DNA from: Bryobacter sp.
Lineage (GTDB): Bacteria; Acidobacteriota; Terriglobia; Bryobacterales; Bryobacteraceae
Length of the DNA: 58,520 bases
Direction of reading: 5' to 3'
Assembly (NCBI GenBank): GCA_022843605.1
Contig: JALHNI010000024.1
Coordinates: 1-58,520 of the forward strand
Shown: positions 36,980 to 46,653 of the stretch, piece after piece
Position numbering within the stretch: the first letter of the stretch is position 1
How the letters are laid out: every line of letters starts with the position of its first letter
Translations under genes and position numbers: made by a program
The notes under the pieces: generated by a model
The model's database searches: none
The model's input: only the letters and a program-made list of their open reading frames with translations
What the model was told of the DNA's origin: nothing

Positions 36980-39307
36980 GTGAGCCTCGTACAACTGCTG
37001 CTGATGACGCTTCCGATCGCGATAATGGCCTTTGGTCAGAACCGGGCCGAGGAGGCGATCAGGCTGTTGCGGCCGAGCGGGACGCCGCCGGATGGGCGGA
37101 TCAATGCGACGGACAAGACTTGGGAAGAATGGGTGCGGCGGACGGGAGAACAACCGCCAGACTTTGACAAGTTGCCTTCGTACGCGGAACTGCCGGATCC
37201 ACTGGTGATCCGGCAGGGGGCAGACGCGGTGAAGGTCACCACGCCGGCCTTGTGGCAGACGCAGCGAGGATTACTCAAGAAGGACATCGAGCATTGGATG
37301 TTCGGCAAGATGCCGCCAGCGCCGGACAACCTGCGGGCTTCGGTGACTCCGGACCGGCGGGAGGGGCAGTCGCGGATTCGCGAGGTGAAGCTCGAGTTTG
37401 GCCCCGGGCACCGGGCATCGCTGCGAATTGAACTGGTGATCCCGGACGGCAAGGGGCCTTTCCCGGTGTTCCTGACGAACCATGCGCGCAATCGGCCTTG
37501 GATTTATACGGCGGTGCGGCGGGGGTACATCGCCTGCATCTACCACGCGACCGATCCGCGCTACGGGAACGGCGATGACTCGGATGCATGGATCGAGGTG
37601 TATCCGGAGTACGATTTTTCGGTGTTGGCGCGCTGGGCTTGGGCCGCTTCCCGAGCGGTGGACTATCTGGTGACGCTGCCCGAGGTAGACAAACAGAAGA
37701 TCGGGCTGGCGGGACATTCGCGCAATGGCAAGCAGGCGTTGCTGGCCGCGGCGTTCGACGAGCGGATCGGCGCCGTGATTCCGTCGAGCGGCAATTCGGG
37801 TGAGGTGGATCCCTGGCGCTATACGACCGAGGCGTTTGCCAACGAGAGCATCGAATTTCTGGCTGGAGCACAGTCGCATTGGTTTCATCCGCGATTGCGC
37901 TTCTTCTCAGGGCGCGAGGACAAGTTGCCGGTGGACCAGAATTCGTTGCTGGCACTGGTGGCACCGCGGGGGCTGATGCTGTACGCGGGCTATGCGGAGT
38001 CGGCGGGCAACCCGTTCGGATTCGAGCAGGCTTACCGGTCGGCGCTGAGCGTGTACCAATTTTTCGGCAAGCCGGACAACGTGTGGCTGCATCTGCGCAA
38101 CGGCGAGCACGATACGACGGCGGGAGACGTGGAGAACTTTATCGACTTCTTCGACGCCGTCTTCGGACGGAGGCCGCGAGCGAAGCAGGAGACCTGGATC
38201 CACGGTTACAGCTTTGACGAATGGAGGCGGTTGAGCGGCGAGACGATCGATCCGCTGCGCTATCGGGAGCGCGCCATCGGCGCTTCCGGAACGCGGGCGG
38301 AGTTCCGGAAGAATCTGGAGTGGGCGATGGGTGAACAGCCGGCGGGAGTTCCGCCGCCAAAGGTGACCAAGGTGCCGAAGCCGGTCGATGGGTCGGGTGG
38401 ATGGCTCGAAGGCCTGTTCCGGCGGCCGAGCGCAAATCCGGCGACACGGGCCAGAGTGGCCGAAGAAGGCATGGGATGGACGGAGTTGCCGTTTGGCGAC
38501 GGATTGAAGGCTGATCTGTTCTATCCCGCCGATAAGCCGGACGGCCCCTGGCCGGTGGTGATCTGGCTGCATGGGTATTCGTATCAGAACGGCTGGAGCG
38601 TGTCGCAGCCGTGGACGTCGACGGGCAACTCGTGGCGGCTGGATCAGCGGCCGTCGTTCCCTTCCCTGGTAAAGCGCGGCTTCGCGGTGCTCACATTCGA
38701 TCAGATCGGGTTCGGAACGCGGGTGCTGGATGCGCGGGAGTTCTACCGGCGTTATCCGCGGTGGAGCCTGATGGGCAAGATGGTGACCGATACGCGCGCG
38801 GCGATCGATGCGGTGGAGGCGCTGGAGGTGGTGGATCCGATGCGGATCTACCTGATGGGCTATTCGCTGGGGGCGAAAGTGGGGTTAATGACGGCGGCGC
38901 TGGACAAGCGGGTGAGCGGTCTGGCGGCGGTTGCCGGCTACGACCCGTTGCGGCTGGATACACCGGACAAGGGTGTTGAGGGGATTCGGCATTATTCGCA
39001 TCTGCACGGTCTGATGCCCAGGCTGGGATTTTTTGCCGATCATCCGAAGCGATTGCCGTTCGACTTTGACGAAACGCTGCGGCTGCTGGAGGGGCGGCGG
39101 GTGCTGCTGATCGCGCCGCAACAGGATCGTTATGCGCGGATCGCCGATGTGCGGGCACAGGTGGCGGCGCACAAGAGGTGGCTCGGATTCGAGGACAGCG
39201 ATGAGTTCACTTTCGAAACGCCGCCGGGGTTCAATGCGTTCGCGCGACCGCGGCAGGAGAGGGTGTTTGACTGGCTGGGAGGAATCAGCCGGAACGCGCA
39301 ACGGTGA
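36980..39307 (+). CDS. Exported double alpha/beta hydrolase (CE15-like plus dienelactone-hydrolase-like)
   Basis: A 775-residue protein starting at GTG 36980, with a leader SLVQLLLMTLPIAIMAFG. Residues about 30-395 are a first alpha/beta hydrolase with GLAGHSRNGKQALLAAA, the nucleophile block of glucuronoyl-methylesterase (CE15) relatives, and a His in GEHDTT. Residues about 480-770 are a second hydrolase with IWLHGYS, LMGYSLGAKVG (nucleophile Ser) and PQQDRYA (likely Asp). A Pro-rich linker joins them. The first half would cleave plant-derived glucuronoyl esters if like CE15; the second may be an esterase. Fusion of the two types is unusual in my experience. It is followed by the TonB receptor. 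Confidence 0.8.
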   Translation: MSLVQLLLMTLPIAIMAFGQNRAEEAIRLLRPSGTPPDGRINATDKTWEEWVRRTGEQPPDFDKLPSYAELPDPLVIRQGADAVKVTTPALWQTQRGLLKKDIEHWMFGKMPPAPDNLRASVTPDRREGQSRIREVKLEFGPGHRASLRIELVIPDGKGPFPVFLTNHARNRPWIYTAVRRGYIACIYHATDPRYGNGDDSDAWIEVYPEYDFSVLARWAWAASRAVDYLVTLPEVDKQKIGLAGHSRNGKQALLAAAFDERIGAVIPSSGNSGEVDPWRYTTEAFANESIEFLAGAQSHWFHPRLRFFSGREDKLPVDQNSLLALVAPRGLMLYAGYAESAGNPFGFEQAYRSALSVYQFFGKPDNVWLHLRNGEHDTTAGDVENFIDFFDAVFGRRPRAKQETWIHGYSFDEWRRLSGETIDPLRYRERAIGASGTRAEFRKNLEWAMGEQPAGVPPPKVTKVPKPVDGSGGWLEGLFRRPSANPATRARVAEEGMGWTELPFGDGLKADLFYPADKPDGPWPVVIWLHGYSYQNGWSVSQPWTSTGNSWRLDQRPSFPSLVKRGFAVLTFDQIGFGTRVLDAREFYRRYPRWSLMGKMVTDTRAAIDAVEALEVVDPMRIYLMGYSLGAKVGLMTAALDKRVSGLAAVAGYDPLRLDTPDKGVEGIRHYSHLHGLMPRLGFFADHPKRLPFDFDETLRLLEGRRVLLIAPQQDRYARIADVRAQVAAHKRWLGFEDSDEFTFETPPGFNAFARPRQERVFDWLGGISRNAQR

Positions 39308-39400
39308 AGCGCGTCGATCGCGACCGCTAACCATTTCACAGGTCATCATGATATAGTCCTCCCACACCTGGTCGGGCGCACTCGCCGGGGAGCGTATTTC

Positions 39401-39406
39401 GGGAGG
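39401..39406 (+). promoter_or_regulatory. Ribosome binding site of the TonB-dependent receptor
   Basis: GGGAGG, six bases before the ATG at 39413. An imperfect TATAGT box lies about 55 bases upstream but no matching -35 is clear. Confidence 0.6.
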
Positions 39407-39412
39407 TTCAAA

Positions 39413-42400
39413 ATGCAGTACCGGCTGATCCATCGGCTCATTTTTTTTACGAGCGTGGGCGCGCTCTTACTCAATGCCCAATCGGAGCGCGGAACGATTA
39501 CCGGCACCGTCCGGGACGCGTCCGGCGCGATTGTCCCGGGAGCCAAAGTGCTCCTTACGAATACTCAGACCGGCGTCGCATTTAACGCGCCGACTAATTC
39601 TTCCGGGGAATACACTTTGCCCCAACTGCAAGTGGGCGTCTATACGGTGCGCGTCGAGAAAGAAGGCTTTCGCCCTTCGACGGTGACGGGCTTGGTGCTG
39701 AATGCTTCCGCCACGGTCCGCGCTGACGCGACACTCGAGGTCGGGACGGCAACGCAGGCGGTGGAAGTATCGGCGAGCGCCATGGCGCTCTCGACGGAAA
39801 ATGCCAAAACAAGTGTCACGATGAACAACAAGCTGGTAGACGAGCTACCGCTGGTGGTGGGTGGCACGATGCGAAGTCCATTTAATTTGGCCGCGTTGAC
39901 GCCGGAAGCGAAAAACGTGGGCGGAGACAACGGCTTTATTCTTGGTGGAGGCCAGGCGGCGGGTTACGGCACGAGCCTGGATGGGGTATCGGCGAATACG
40001 TCGCGGGCGCTATCGCAAAGTTGGGTGGCAGTCAATGCGCCTTCAATCGAAGCGGTAACCGAGTTCACGGTCGATACGAACGGCTTTAAGGCAGAGTTCG
40101 GGCAGGCGTCCGGCGGCATCATGAGTTTCGCGTCGAAGTCCGGAACCAACGATATTCATGGGACCGCTTATGACTTTATCCGCAACGAAAAGTTCGACTC
40201 GAACAATTTCTTCAATACGGGCCGCGGCATCGCGCGACCGATCTACAAGCAGCATGACTTCGGCGCGTCAGTTGGCGGGCCGGTCTGGATTCCGAAGATT
40301 TACAATGGCAAGAATAAGACGTTCTTCTTCTTCAGCTATGAAGCGTTCCGTAATCGCGACGGCGCGAACGGCACGACGCGCACCGTGCCAACGGCGGAAA
40401 TGTACGATGGCAATTTCTCGAACTGGGTGAATGCCCAAGGGCAGCAGATCCCCATCTACGATCCGACAACGCAGAGCACCGTAAATGGCGTGCTCACGCG
40501 GCAGCCGTTCCCGAACAATCAAGTACCGCGCAACTTGTTCGATCCCACGATTGTGCAAGCGCTGGCAGCGTTCCGTGCGGGTCCGACGCCGCTACCGAAC
40601 AACGGCGCTGCGCCGGGGACGATCAACTACGTACAGAACAACTACCTGGTGACCCAGGGCACAGAAGTCCGGCCGAACACCAAGATGAGCGTGAAGGGCG
40701 ACCACAACTTCAGTGCGAAGAGCCGTATCTCCGGCTACTGGGGCTACAACCGCTCGAGCGCCATTCCCGGCGCGTTCGGCGTCGCCGACCTACCCGGCAA
40801 CTTCGTCAACTACAACGACACCACGCGTAACTCCGACGTCTTCCGCGGAAGCTGGGATTACGCGATTTCGCCCACGGTCTTCAATCACTTCTACGGCGGC
40901 GGTAACAACTGGAAAGAGAACCACGATCCGCCCCAGGCGACGATTCGCAGCGGGACGAAGTGGAAGGACAAAGTCTGCATCACGAACGTGCCGGATTGCG
41001 ACCAGAATCTGGTGAATTTCAACTTCTCTAACGGCTACAGCCAGTGGGGCGGCCGCGCCAACAACGGCAGCGAAAACTTCATCAAGATGTTCGCCGACGA
41101 CATTACGATTATCAAAGGCAAGCATACCTTCAAGGCGGGCGGGCAGTATCAGGGACAGTTTTATAACGGCTTCGGACGCCAGTGTGTCTCGGGCTGCTTG
41201 GGCTTCGATTTCAAGCACACGGCGCGGATTCTGCCAACGGGCCAGGTGGACACGAATTTCGCGACGGCTGGCGGCAGTCCGGTAGCGTCAATGCTGCTTG
41301 GGCACGCGAATTCAAGCTCGATCGACACGATCCGCTACATCGGCCAGCAGTGGCCGTCGATTGCGGGATTCTTCCAGGATGACTGGCGCGTGCGGCCGAA
41401 CCTGATGATCAACCTCGGCGTGCGTTGGGAAACAACATTGCCGCCCACCGGCGAAAACGACCACTGGAGCGACTTCGACCCGAACCTGGCAAATCCGGGA
41501 GCAGGTGGACGTCCAGGCGCGCTGATCTATGCCGGCGACTGCAGCGGATGTATCGGTTCGCGCCGTTTGACGGATGGCTACTACAAGGCGTTCGGGCCGC
41601 GTTTCGGTTTGGCTTACACGTTCAAAGAAAAGAATGTGATCCGCATGTCGTATGGGTTGAGCTATGGCAACATCACGACGGTAACCGGCTCGACGCACAA
41701 CCTGGGCTTCACGCTGACCGACACACAGAGCGACACGTCAGGCGGCTTGACTCCGCGTGTGCTCGCACGGAATGGTCACCCGGCTTATCAGGCGCCGCCG
41801 TTCGTCTCACCTAGCTTCGGCAACGGCCGGGCGATGCCCTGGTTCCAAGGCAGCGAAGCCTTGCAGCCGCCCGCGTTCCAAAGCATGAACTTATCCCTCC
41901 AGCGGCAAATCTCGCCGACGTCGGTGATGGAAGTCGGATACAACGGCAGCTTGGGTAGCCGTCTGCAGGCTGGGATGCTGCAGTACAACGCCCTGAACCC
42001 GTCGGTGCTGACGCAGTACGGAGCGCCGCTGTTGAACTCCCGCATCGGTTCGCCGGCGGCAGTGGCAGCCGGCATCGGCGAACCATTCCCTGGCTTCAAT
42101 CAGCTGTGGGGCAACTCGGCCACAGTCGGCCAGGCGCTGCGTCCCTATCCGCAGTTCCAGAACATCGATACGCGGTCCGGCGGCGGCGACCATAGCGGCC
42201 ATTCGACGTATCACTCGGTGATGCTCCGCTTCGAGAAGCGTTATTCGCGGGGTCTGCAATTCCAGACTTCGTATGTCTTCTCGAAGATCCTGACGGACGC
42301 CGACAGCTATTGGAGCGACTCTTTCGGCTTCGCGATGGATCATTACAATCGCAGACTGGAGAAGTCGATCGGCGCATTCGATTTGCCCCACAACTTCAAG

Positions 42401-42961
42401 TTCAGCGCGGTTTGGGATCTTCCCTTCGGCAAGGGTAAGGCGTTACTCGGCTCCGCGAGCGGGATCGTTAACGGCTTAGTCGGGGGCTGGCGCGTCTCCG
42501 GCATCGCGGTCTACTCGAGCGGCACGCCGCGCAACATCTCGACAAGCAACGGCTTGCCGTTGTTTGCGGGCGGCAACCGTCCGATCATCAGCACTTACGA
42601 CAACTGGCGCCCGGATCCGGCCAACGGCGACTTCGATCCGCAGACCGACCGCACGGTGCAACCGGCAAGCTTCTTCCCGGCTCAGCCAGCAAACGTGATG
42701 GGCAACATGACGCGGTTCAATCCTAAGTTCCGCGAGTTCGCCAACTATAACGAGAATCTCTCGCTCTCGAAGAGCATCGGAATCCGCGAAGGAATCCGGC
42801 TCGACATTCGCGTGGAGATGTTCAATGCATTCAACCGCACCCGGTTCGGCTTGGGATCGTTGGGCCTGCAATCGCAGACGTTCGGCGTGCTCAGCATGAC
42901 GGCTGGCGATCAGGCAAATTCGCCGCGCCAAATGCAGTTGGGCGCGAAGCTCTACTTCTAA
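39413..42961 (+). CDS. Oar-like TonB-dependent receptor with carboxypeptidase-regulatory N-terminal domain
   Basis: A 1182-residue outer-membrane protein. After the signal peptide, residues about 27-110 form a carboxypeptidase-regulatory-like beta sandwich (GTITGTVRDASGAIVPGAK). A plug domain follows (about 120-225) and then a long 22-stranded barrel, ending in the aromatic terminal residue F (KLYF). This is the Acidobacteriota/Myxococcota Oar/Cna-B type. These proteins import or bind large substrates with energy from TonB/ExbBD, which are not in the window. It lies directly downstream of the tandem hydrolase and could take up its products. A bidirectional terminator follows. Confidence 0.92.
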   Translation: MQYRLIHRLIFFTSVGALLLNAQSERGTITGTVRDASGAIVPGAKVLLTNTQTGVAFNAPTNSSGEYTLPQLQVGVYTVRVEKEGFRPSTVTGLVLNASATVRADATLEVGTATQAVEVSASAMALSTENAKTSVTMNNKLVDELPLVVGGTMRSPFNLAALTPEAKNVGGDNGFILGGGQAAGYGTSLDGVSANTSRALSQSWVAVNAPSIEAVTEFTVDTNGFKAEFGQASGGIMSFASKSGTNDIHGTAYDFIRNEKFDSNNFFNTGRGIARPIYKQHDFGASVGGPVWIPKIYNGKNKTFFFFSYEAFRNRDGANGTTRTVPTAEMYDGNFSNWVNAQGQQIPIYDPTTQSTVNGVLTRQPFPNNQVPRNLFDPTIVQALAAFRAGPTPLPNNGAAPGTINYVQNNYLVTQGTEVRPNTKMSVKGDHNFSAKSRISGYWGYNRSSAIPGAFGVADLPGNFVNYNDTTRNSDVFRGSWDYAISPTVFNHFYGGGNNWKENHDPPQATIRSGTKWKDKVCITNVPDCDQNLVNFNFSNGYSQWGGRANNGSENFIKMFADDITIIKGKHTFKAGGQYQGQFYNGFGRQCVSGCLGFDFKHTARILPTGQVDTNFATAGGSPVASMLLGHANSSSIDTIRYIGQQWPSIAGFFQDDWRVRPNLMINLGVRWETTLPPTGENDHWSDFDPNLANPGAGGRPGALIYAGDCSGCIGSRRLTDGYYKAFGPRFGLAYTFKEKNVIRMSYGLSYGNITTVTGSTHNLGFTLTDTQSDTSGGLTPRVLARNGHPAYQAPPFVSPSFGNGRAMPWFQGSEALQPPAFQSMNLSLQRQISPTSVMEVGYNGSLGSRLQAGMLQYNALNPSVLTQYGAPLLNSRIGSPAAVAAGIGEPFPGFNQLWGNSATVGQALRPYPQFQNIDTRSGGGDHSGHSTYHSVMLRFEKRYSRGLQFQTSYVFSKILTDADSYWSDSFGFAMDHYNRRLEKSIGAFDLPHNFKFSAVWDLPFGKGKALLGSASGIVNGLVGGWRVSGIAVYSSGTPRNISTSNGLPLFAGGNRPIISTYDNWRPDPANGDFDPQTDRTVQPASFFPAQPANVMGNMTRFNPKFREFANYNENLSLSKSIGIREGIRLDIRVEMFNAFNRTRFGLGSLGLQSQTFGVLSMTAGDQANSPRQMQLGAKLYF

Positions 42962-42980
42962 GCCGGCCACGAGAGAAAAG

Positions 42981-43009
42981 GCCCTCTCCGCTCCGCGGGG
43001 AGGGCTTTT
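42981..43009. terminator. Bidirectional intrinsic terminator
   Basis: An 11-base stem (GCCCTCTCCGC with GCGGGGAGGGC, one G-U pair) and a three-base loop, followed by TTTTCT on the plus strand and by a matching T-run on the minus strand (AGAAAAG before the stem). It separates the TonB receptor from the convergent cyclophilin gene, whose stop codon begins at 43010-43012. Confidence 0.8.
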
Positions 43010-43549
43010 CTATTTGCGGTAGATGCGCAGAATGGCGACCGGCGGAGTGAGCCGCTGTTCCACATAAGCGGACTGATGAATGCGTTTGACGACGTCGCCG
43101 CCGCGGACGACGCGGCCGAAGGCGGCAAAGCCTTGTCCATCCGGATTGCGTTTTCCGCCAAAGTCGAGCGAGGGCTGGTCGCCCACGCAAATGAAGAAGT
43201 CGGCGGTGGCGGTATCGGGGCCGCTGCGGGCCATGGAGATCACGCCGTCCTGATGCTTGATGCCGGTGGTGTAAGTCCGCTCCAGGGCGATCGGCGGAAA
43301 CGCCGGCGCGCCAAGCGCCGGCCCCGCCTGAATCACTTCAATTTTGATGGAGCTCACCGGCTGATTATCCATGCGGACGACGCGATGAAAGCGGCCTTGG
43401 TTGTAGCGGCCAGCGTCAACGTAGCGCAGAAAATTGCGAGCCGTGAGGGGAGCATTTTCCGCGTGAACGGCTACCTCGACCTCGCCGACGGAAGTCTCGA
43501 TGATGACGTGAGGATCGGCGGCAAGGGCGAGCAGGAAGAAGGCAATCAC
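43010..43549 (-). CDS. Secreted peptidyl-prolyl cis-trans isomerase (cyclophilin)
   Basis: A 179-residue cyclophilin with a short signal (IAFFLLALA) starting at GTG 43549. FHRVVR and QPVSSIKIEVIQ, then DGVISMARSG and DFFICVGDQPSLDF and GFAAFGRVV, follow the usual cyclophilin order. It should speed proline isomerisation in the periplasm. The GTG overlaps the TGA of the upstream U32-like gene as GTGA, so it is the last gene of a coupled operon. Confidence 0.9.
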   Translation of the reverse strand: MIAFFLLALAADPHVIIETSVGEVEVAVHAENAPLTARNFLRYVDAGRYNQGRFHRVVRMDNQPVSSIKIEVIQAGPALGAPAFPPIALERTYTTGIKHQDGVISMARSGPDTATADFFICVGDQPSLDFGGKRNPDGQGFAAFGRVVRGGDVVKRIHQSAYVEQRLTPPVAILRIYRK

Positions 43550-44439
43550 GCGTTGCCCTGCCGTACCGGGACCGGAGACATGATCGCATCAGGTGCCGCG
43601 CGTCGAATCATCTCCATGCCAATCTGCGCGCGGCGGATGCGTTCGCGGGAAAGCGCAACGGCCGTGTTTTCGAGATGGGTGCCGCAGGGGTAGATGTCCG
43701 GCGAATTGCGAAGGCCGTACTTCAGATAGATGGGCGCGGCGACGCGAATGAGTTCCGGAATTTCGTAGTAGCGAAGGAAGCCGCCGATGTTGTCGGGCGC
43801 CTCGACGTAGAAGTCGATCGGGGCCTGGACTGCGGCGCGGATGCTGGCGATTTGGGGAATGGTGAGATCGGAAGGGATGTTGAGCGTGGTGGCGCCGAGG
43901 TCTTCCTGCAAACGGGCGCTGGCCGGGTTGGCGGGCGCGATCATGACGGAGGTCTTAATGATGAGATCCGGGGGCAGGTCGCCGGAGCGCTTCATGTCGC
44001 CCATGATCTTGAGTAAGCCGAGGTCTGACACCAGGATGCTGCGGACGCCAAGTTTGACGGCGCGCTCGACGTCTTCGATGGCGAAGCGAAGCTGATCGGC
44101 GCCGCGCAGGCTGAGGCCGAGAGTCTTGCCGGCGGGGGAGTAGGCTTGGGCGCCGATGTCAAAGGTGGCACGGGGACCGACGAAGAGATTCAGTTCGACG
44201 CCGCCGGCGGCGATACATTGCGCCACCATTTGGGTGATCTCGTCGTCGGTGAGGAGCATGATGCCACTTCCCTGGCTGACGCGATGGACCGGAACCTGGC
44301 GAGCCCAGGCTTCTTTAAGGACGGCACCCAAACAAGCGGGACCTTCAGTGGAAGGAATCTCGATACGGTATTGGCCACCGTCGGAGAAGCGCAACGCCGA
44401 AGTGGGCGCGGGAATGGGATCTGAGTAAGAAATAGGCAT
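43546..44439 (-). CDS. U32-peptidase-like TIM-barrel protein
   Basis: A 297-residue protein. RIEIPSTEGPACLGAVLKEA, GVELNLFVGPRATFD and a DFYVEAP segment before YPCG fit the U32 peptidase/radical-type TIM-barrel group. In YhbU-type relatives the family works with ubiquinone hydroxylation or tRNA/collagen substrates; for this short form no role is known. It lies between thrB (three-base gap) and the cyclophilin (four-base overlap), so cotranscription is very likely. Its product may act on threonine pathway intermediates, but this is only a guess. Confidence 0.6.
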   Translation of the reverse strand: MPISYSDPIPAPTSALRFSDGGQYRIEIPSTEGPACLGAVLKEAWARQVPVHRVSQGSGIMLLTDDEITQMVAQCIAAGGVELNLFVGPRATFDIGAQAYSPAGKTLGLSLRGADQLRFAIEDVERAVKLGVRSILVSDLGLLKIMGDMKRSGDLPPDLIIKTSVMIAPANPASARLQEDLGATTLNIPSDLTIPQIASIRAAVQAPIDFYVEAPDNIGGFLRYYEIPELIRVAAPIYLKYGLRNSPDIYPCGTHLENTAVALSRERIRRAQIGMEMIRRAAPDAIMSPVPVRQGNA

Positions 44440-44442
44440 GAA

Positions 44443-45336
44443 TCAATCCTCGAAGACTTCGTACCCGCGCAGCGCAATGGTGGCCCGCAGGACTTCGGCC
44501 TGATGGCCGTGGAGCTGAAAAATCTGGCGAGCCAGGTCGGCGACGGAATCGGCGCCTTTCTCGTAGAAGACAAGAACGCTGGGTCCGGCACCGCTCAGGC
44601 AGCAGCCGAGTAAGCCGGGCGCCCGCAAGCGCAAAATCTCCTCGAGGCCCGGCACCAGGGGCGCGCGATAGGGCTGATGGAAGCGATCCTCGAGCGCGGT
44701 GGGAAAGGCGGAGGTGGTGCCGGTAACCAATGCGGCGATGAGGAGCGCCGAGCGCTGAACGTTGAAGATGGCGTCCGCCTTGGAGTAAGTCGACGGAAGC
44801 GCGGCTCGGGCCTTGGACGTGGCCAAAGCGAAGTCCGGCACGACGACGGCGCAATCGTATTGCGGAGCCAACTCCAGGCGCACGGCATGGGCCACACCGC
44901 CGGAATCGATGGCGCTGGCGACGATGGAGCCGAGCACGCAGGCGGCGACATTATCGGGGTGGCCTTCGATGCGCGCGGCTTCATCGAGAATGCGCGGCGG
45001 CTTCCAGTTAAGGCCCAGGAGTTGCTCGGCGATGATGACGCCGGCAGTAAGCGCGGCGGCGCTGGAGCCAAGCCCTTTGCCGAGGGGAATGTCGTTGTCG
45101 ATGGAGAGGTGGATGGGCGGCAACGTCTCACCGAGGTCGGCGGCAACCTGAAGGGCGGTAGCCCAGATCAGGTTGTCGGCGGACAGGGAGATTAGATCAG
45201 CGTCGCGGCCCCGGGCTTCAATGGTGAGCGCGTCGGCCGGCGTCCAGCGGCATTCGAGATACACCGCGAGCGCCAGACCGAGAGCGTCAAAGCCGGGGCC
45301 CAGATTGGCGCTGGAGGCTGGAACGCGAACCCGCAT
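44443..45336 (-). CDS. thrB: Homoserine kinase
   Basis: A 297-residue GHMP kinase. PASSANLGPGFDALGLAL is the N-terminal motif and PLGKGLGSSAAALTAGV the ATP-binding motif. LSGAGPSVLVF is motif 3. It phosphorylates homoserine on the way to threonine. It starts directly at the base after the stop codon of the oxidoreductase gene and ends three bases before the U32-like gene, so it is an inner gene of a four-gene operon. ThrA and ThrC are not seen nearby. Confidence 0.95.
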   Translation of the reverse strand: MRVRVPASSANLGPGFDALGLALAVYLECRWTPADALTIEARGRDADLISLSADNLIWATALQVAADLGETLPPIHLSIDNDIPLGKGLGSSAAALTAGVIIAEQLLGLNWKPPRILDEAARIEGHPDNVAACVLGSIVASAIDSGGVAHAVRLELAPQYDCAVVVPDFALATSKARAALPSTYSKADAIFNVQRSALLIAALVTGTTSAFPTALEDRFHQPYRAPLVPGLEEILRLRAPGLLGCCLSGAGPSVLVFYEKGADSVADLARQIFQLHGHQAEVLRATIALRGYEVFED

Positions 45337-46389
45337 CTAGAGGGCGACTCCGGTTAACGGAATCACCTTCCCTTCGCGGCAGCTCTGATAGGTGCCGACG
45401 ACGAGTTCGAGAGCCCGGTAACCATCCTCGCCCGTGATGGCGGGCGGCGTGCCGGTGGCGATCGCGCGGCCCAGATCGGCAAACTGGCGTTCAAACGGCG
45501 TGAGCGAAATGGCCATGGGATCGGAGGCGCCAGAAGCGACGGTGGTCGCCATCGGCGCTGGATCGCTGGGGTCGTCGTCCTGCACGTCCCAGGTGGTGAG
45601 TTTGTCGCCACTAACGACGGCGCAGCCCTTGGTGCCGTGAATTTCGAGCCGCTCCGTGTAGCCGGGCCAGAAAGCGGTGGAAGCCTGAATCACGCCGGTG
45701 GCGCCGTTCGCATAGCGCAGCATCGTTTGCACGACGTCCTCACTGACGATCTTGTGGCGCGCGCCCAATTGCCACATGCCGAAGACTTCTTTCACCGGCC
45801 CGAGCAGATGAAGGAGCATGTCCACTTGATGAATGCCCTGGTTGATGAGCGCCCCGCCGCCTTCCACGTCCCAACTGCCCTTGATCGGACGCGAATAGTA
45901 TTCTTCACTGCGCCACCATTTCACGTAGGCGTCGGCTTGCAGAATCTTGCCCAACCGGCCCGCGGCGATGGCGCGCTTCAGGAACATGATGGAATCGTCG
46001 AAACGATGCTGGCTGACGACGGCCAAGTGGATGCGCTTGGCGTGAGCGTATTGAATCATTTCACGCGCAGTTTCGAGATTCGTCGCGATCGGCTTCTGCA
46101 CCTGAACATGCTTGCCGGCATCGGCGGCCAGGCGCAGCGGCACGAGACGTACGTCGGGAAAAGTGCAGAGGTCGATGACATCGACTTCGGGGTCGGCGCA
46201 AATGCGCTCGAGCGAATCCACGTAGCGGGCGCCATACTGGGCGGCAAAGGCCTCGCCTTTGTCGAAGTTCTGATTGAAGCAGGCGGTGACGTGATAGCCG
46301 ATGTTGGCGTAGGCTTGGGCGTGCTTATGGGCGATCGCCCCGGTGCCGACGAGACCGATGCGCGGGGTTTTAGCTGAGGTTTGCGACAT
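45337..46389 (-). CDS. Gfo/Idh/MocA family oxidoreductase
   Basis: A 350-residue protein. RIGLVGTGAIAHKHAQAY is the Rossmann turn, DLCTFPDVRLVPL and QKPIATNLETAREM the second conserved block with the Lys that is part of the usual EKP motif, and EGGGALINQGIHQVDMLLHLLG the C-terminal signature. It oxidises or reduces a sugar or inositol derivative with NAD(P). The ATG at 46389 is used; a GTG two codons earlier is open. It is the first gene of the thrB operon, an uncommon neighbour. Confidence 0.88.
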   Translation of the reverse strand: MSQTSAKTPRIGLVGTGAIAHKHAQAYANIGYHVTACFNQNFDKGEAFAAQYGARYVDSLERICADPEVDVIDLCTFPDVRLVPLRLAADAGKHVQVQKPIATNLETAREMIQYAHAKRIHLAVVSQHRFDDSIMFLKRAIAAGRLGKILQADAYVKWWRSEEYYSRPIKGSWDVEGGGALINQGIHQVDMLLHLLGPVKEVFGMWQLGARHKIVSEDVVQTMLRYANGATGVIQASTAFWPGYTERLEIHGTKGCAVVSGDKLTTWDVQDDDPSDPAPMATTVASGASDPMAISLTPFERQFADLGRAIATGTPPAITGEDGYRALELVVGTYQSCREGKVIPLTGVAL

Positions 46390-46488
46390 GAGCACCTAAC
46401 AGTTTCTCAGAAGCCCGGAGCGCGCGGGAAAGGAGGCTTATGGTAATCTGAAAAAAGTCCTGCCTTCGCACCGATTCCGTTCGGAAAT

Positions 46489-46564
46489 GACCCGGTAGCT
46501 CAGTTGGTAGAGCATCTGACTTTTAATCAGAGGGTCGTGGGTTCGAGCCCCGCCCGGGTCACCA
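46489..46564 (+). tRNA. tRNA-Lys (anticodon UUU)
   Basis: A 76-base cloverleaf with GACCCGG/CCGGGTC acceptor arms, AGCTCAGTTGGTAGAGC D-arm, TCTGA anticodon stem with loop CTTTTAA (TTT at 46522-46524), a TTCGAGC T-loop and encoded CCA. Reads lysine codons. Follows the Gfo/Idh/MocA start on the opposite strand after 99 bases. Confidence 0.97.
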
Positions 46565-46653
46565 AAACATCTTTTGCCCCAATTGTCGTAGTTCTGCAGC
46601 CATTTCCTCATCGGCTTGCAACCTGTAGCCACTATTGTGGGACGCGGAGTCCT

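Noticed and set aside
39308..39412. Promoter of the TonB receptor
   Set aside because: A TATAGT-like box is present but no convincing -35 at the right distance.
46504..46653. Upstream extension of the OlsF-like frame
   Set aside because: It reads through tRNA-Lys; the ATG at 46654 has a ribosome site and fits the domain start.
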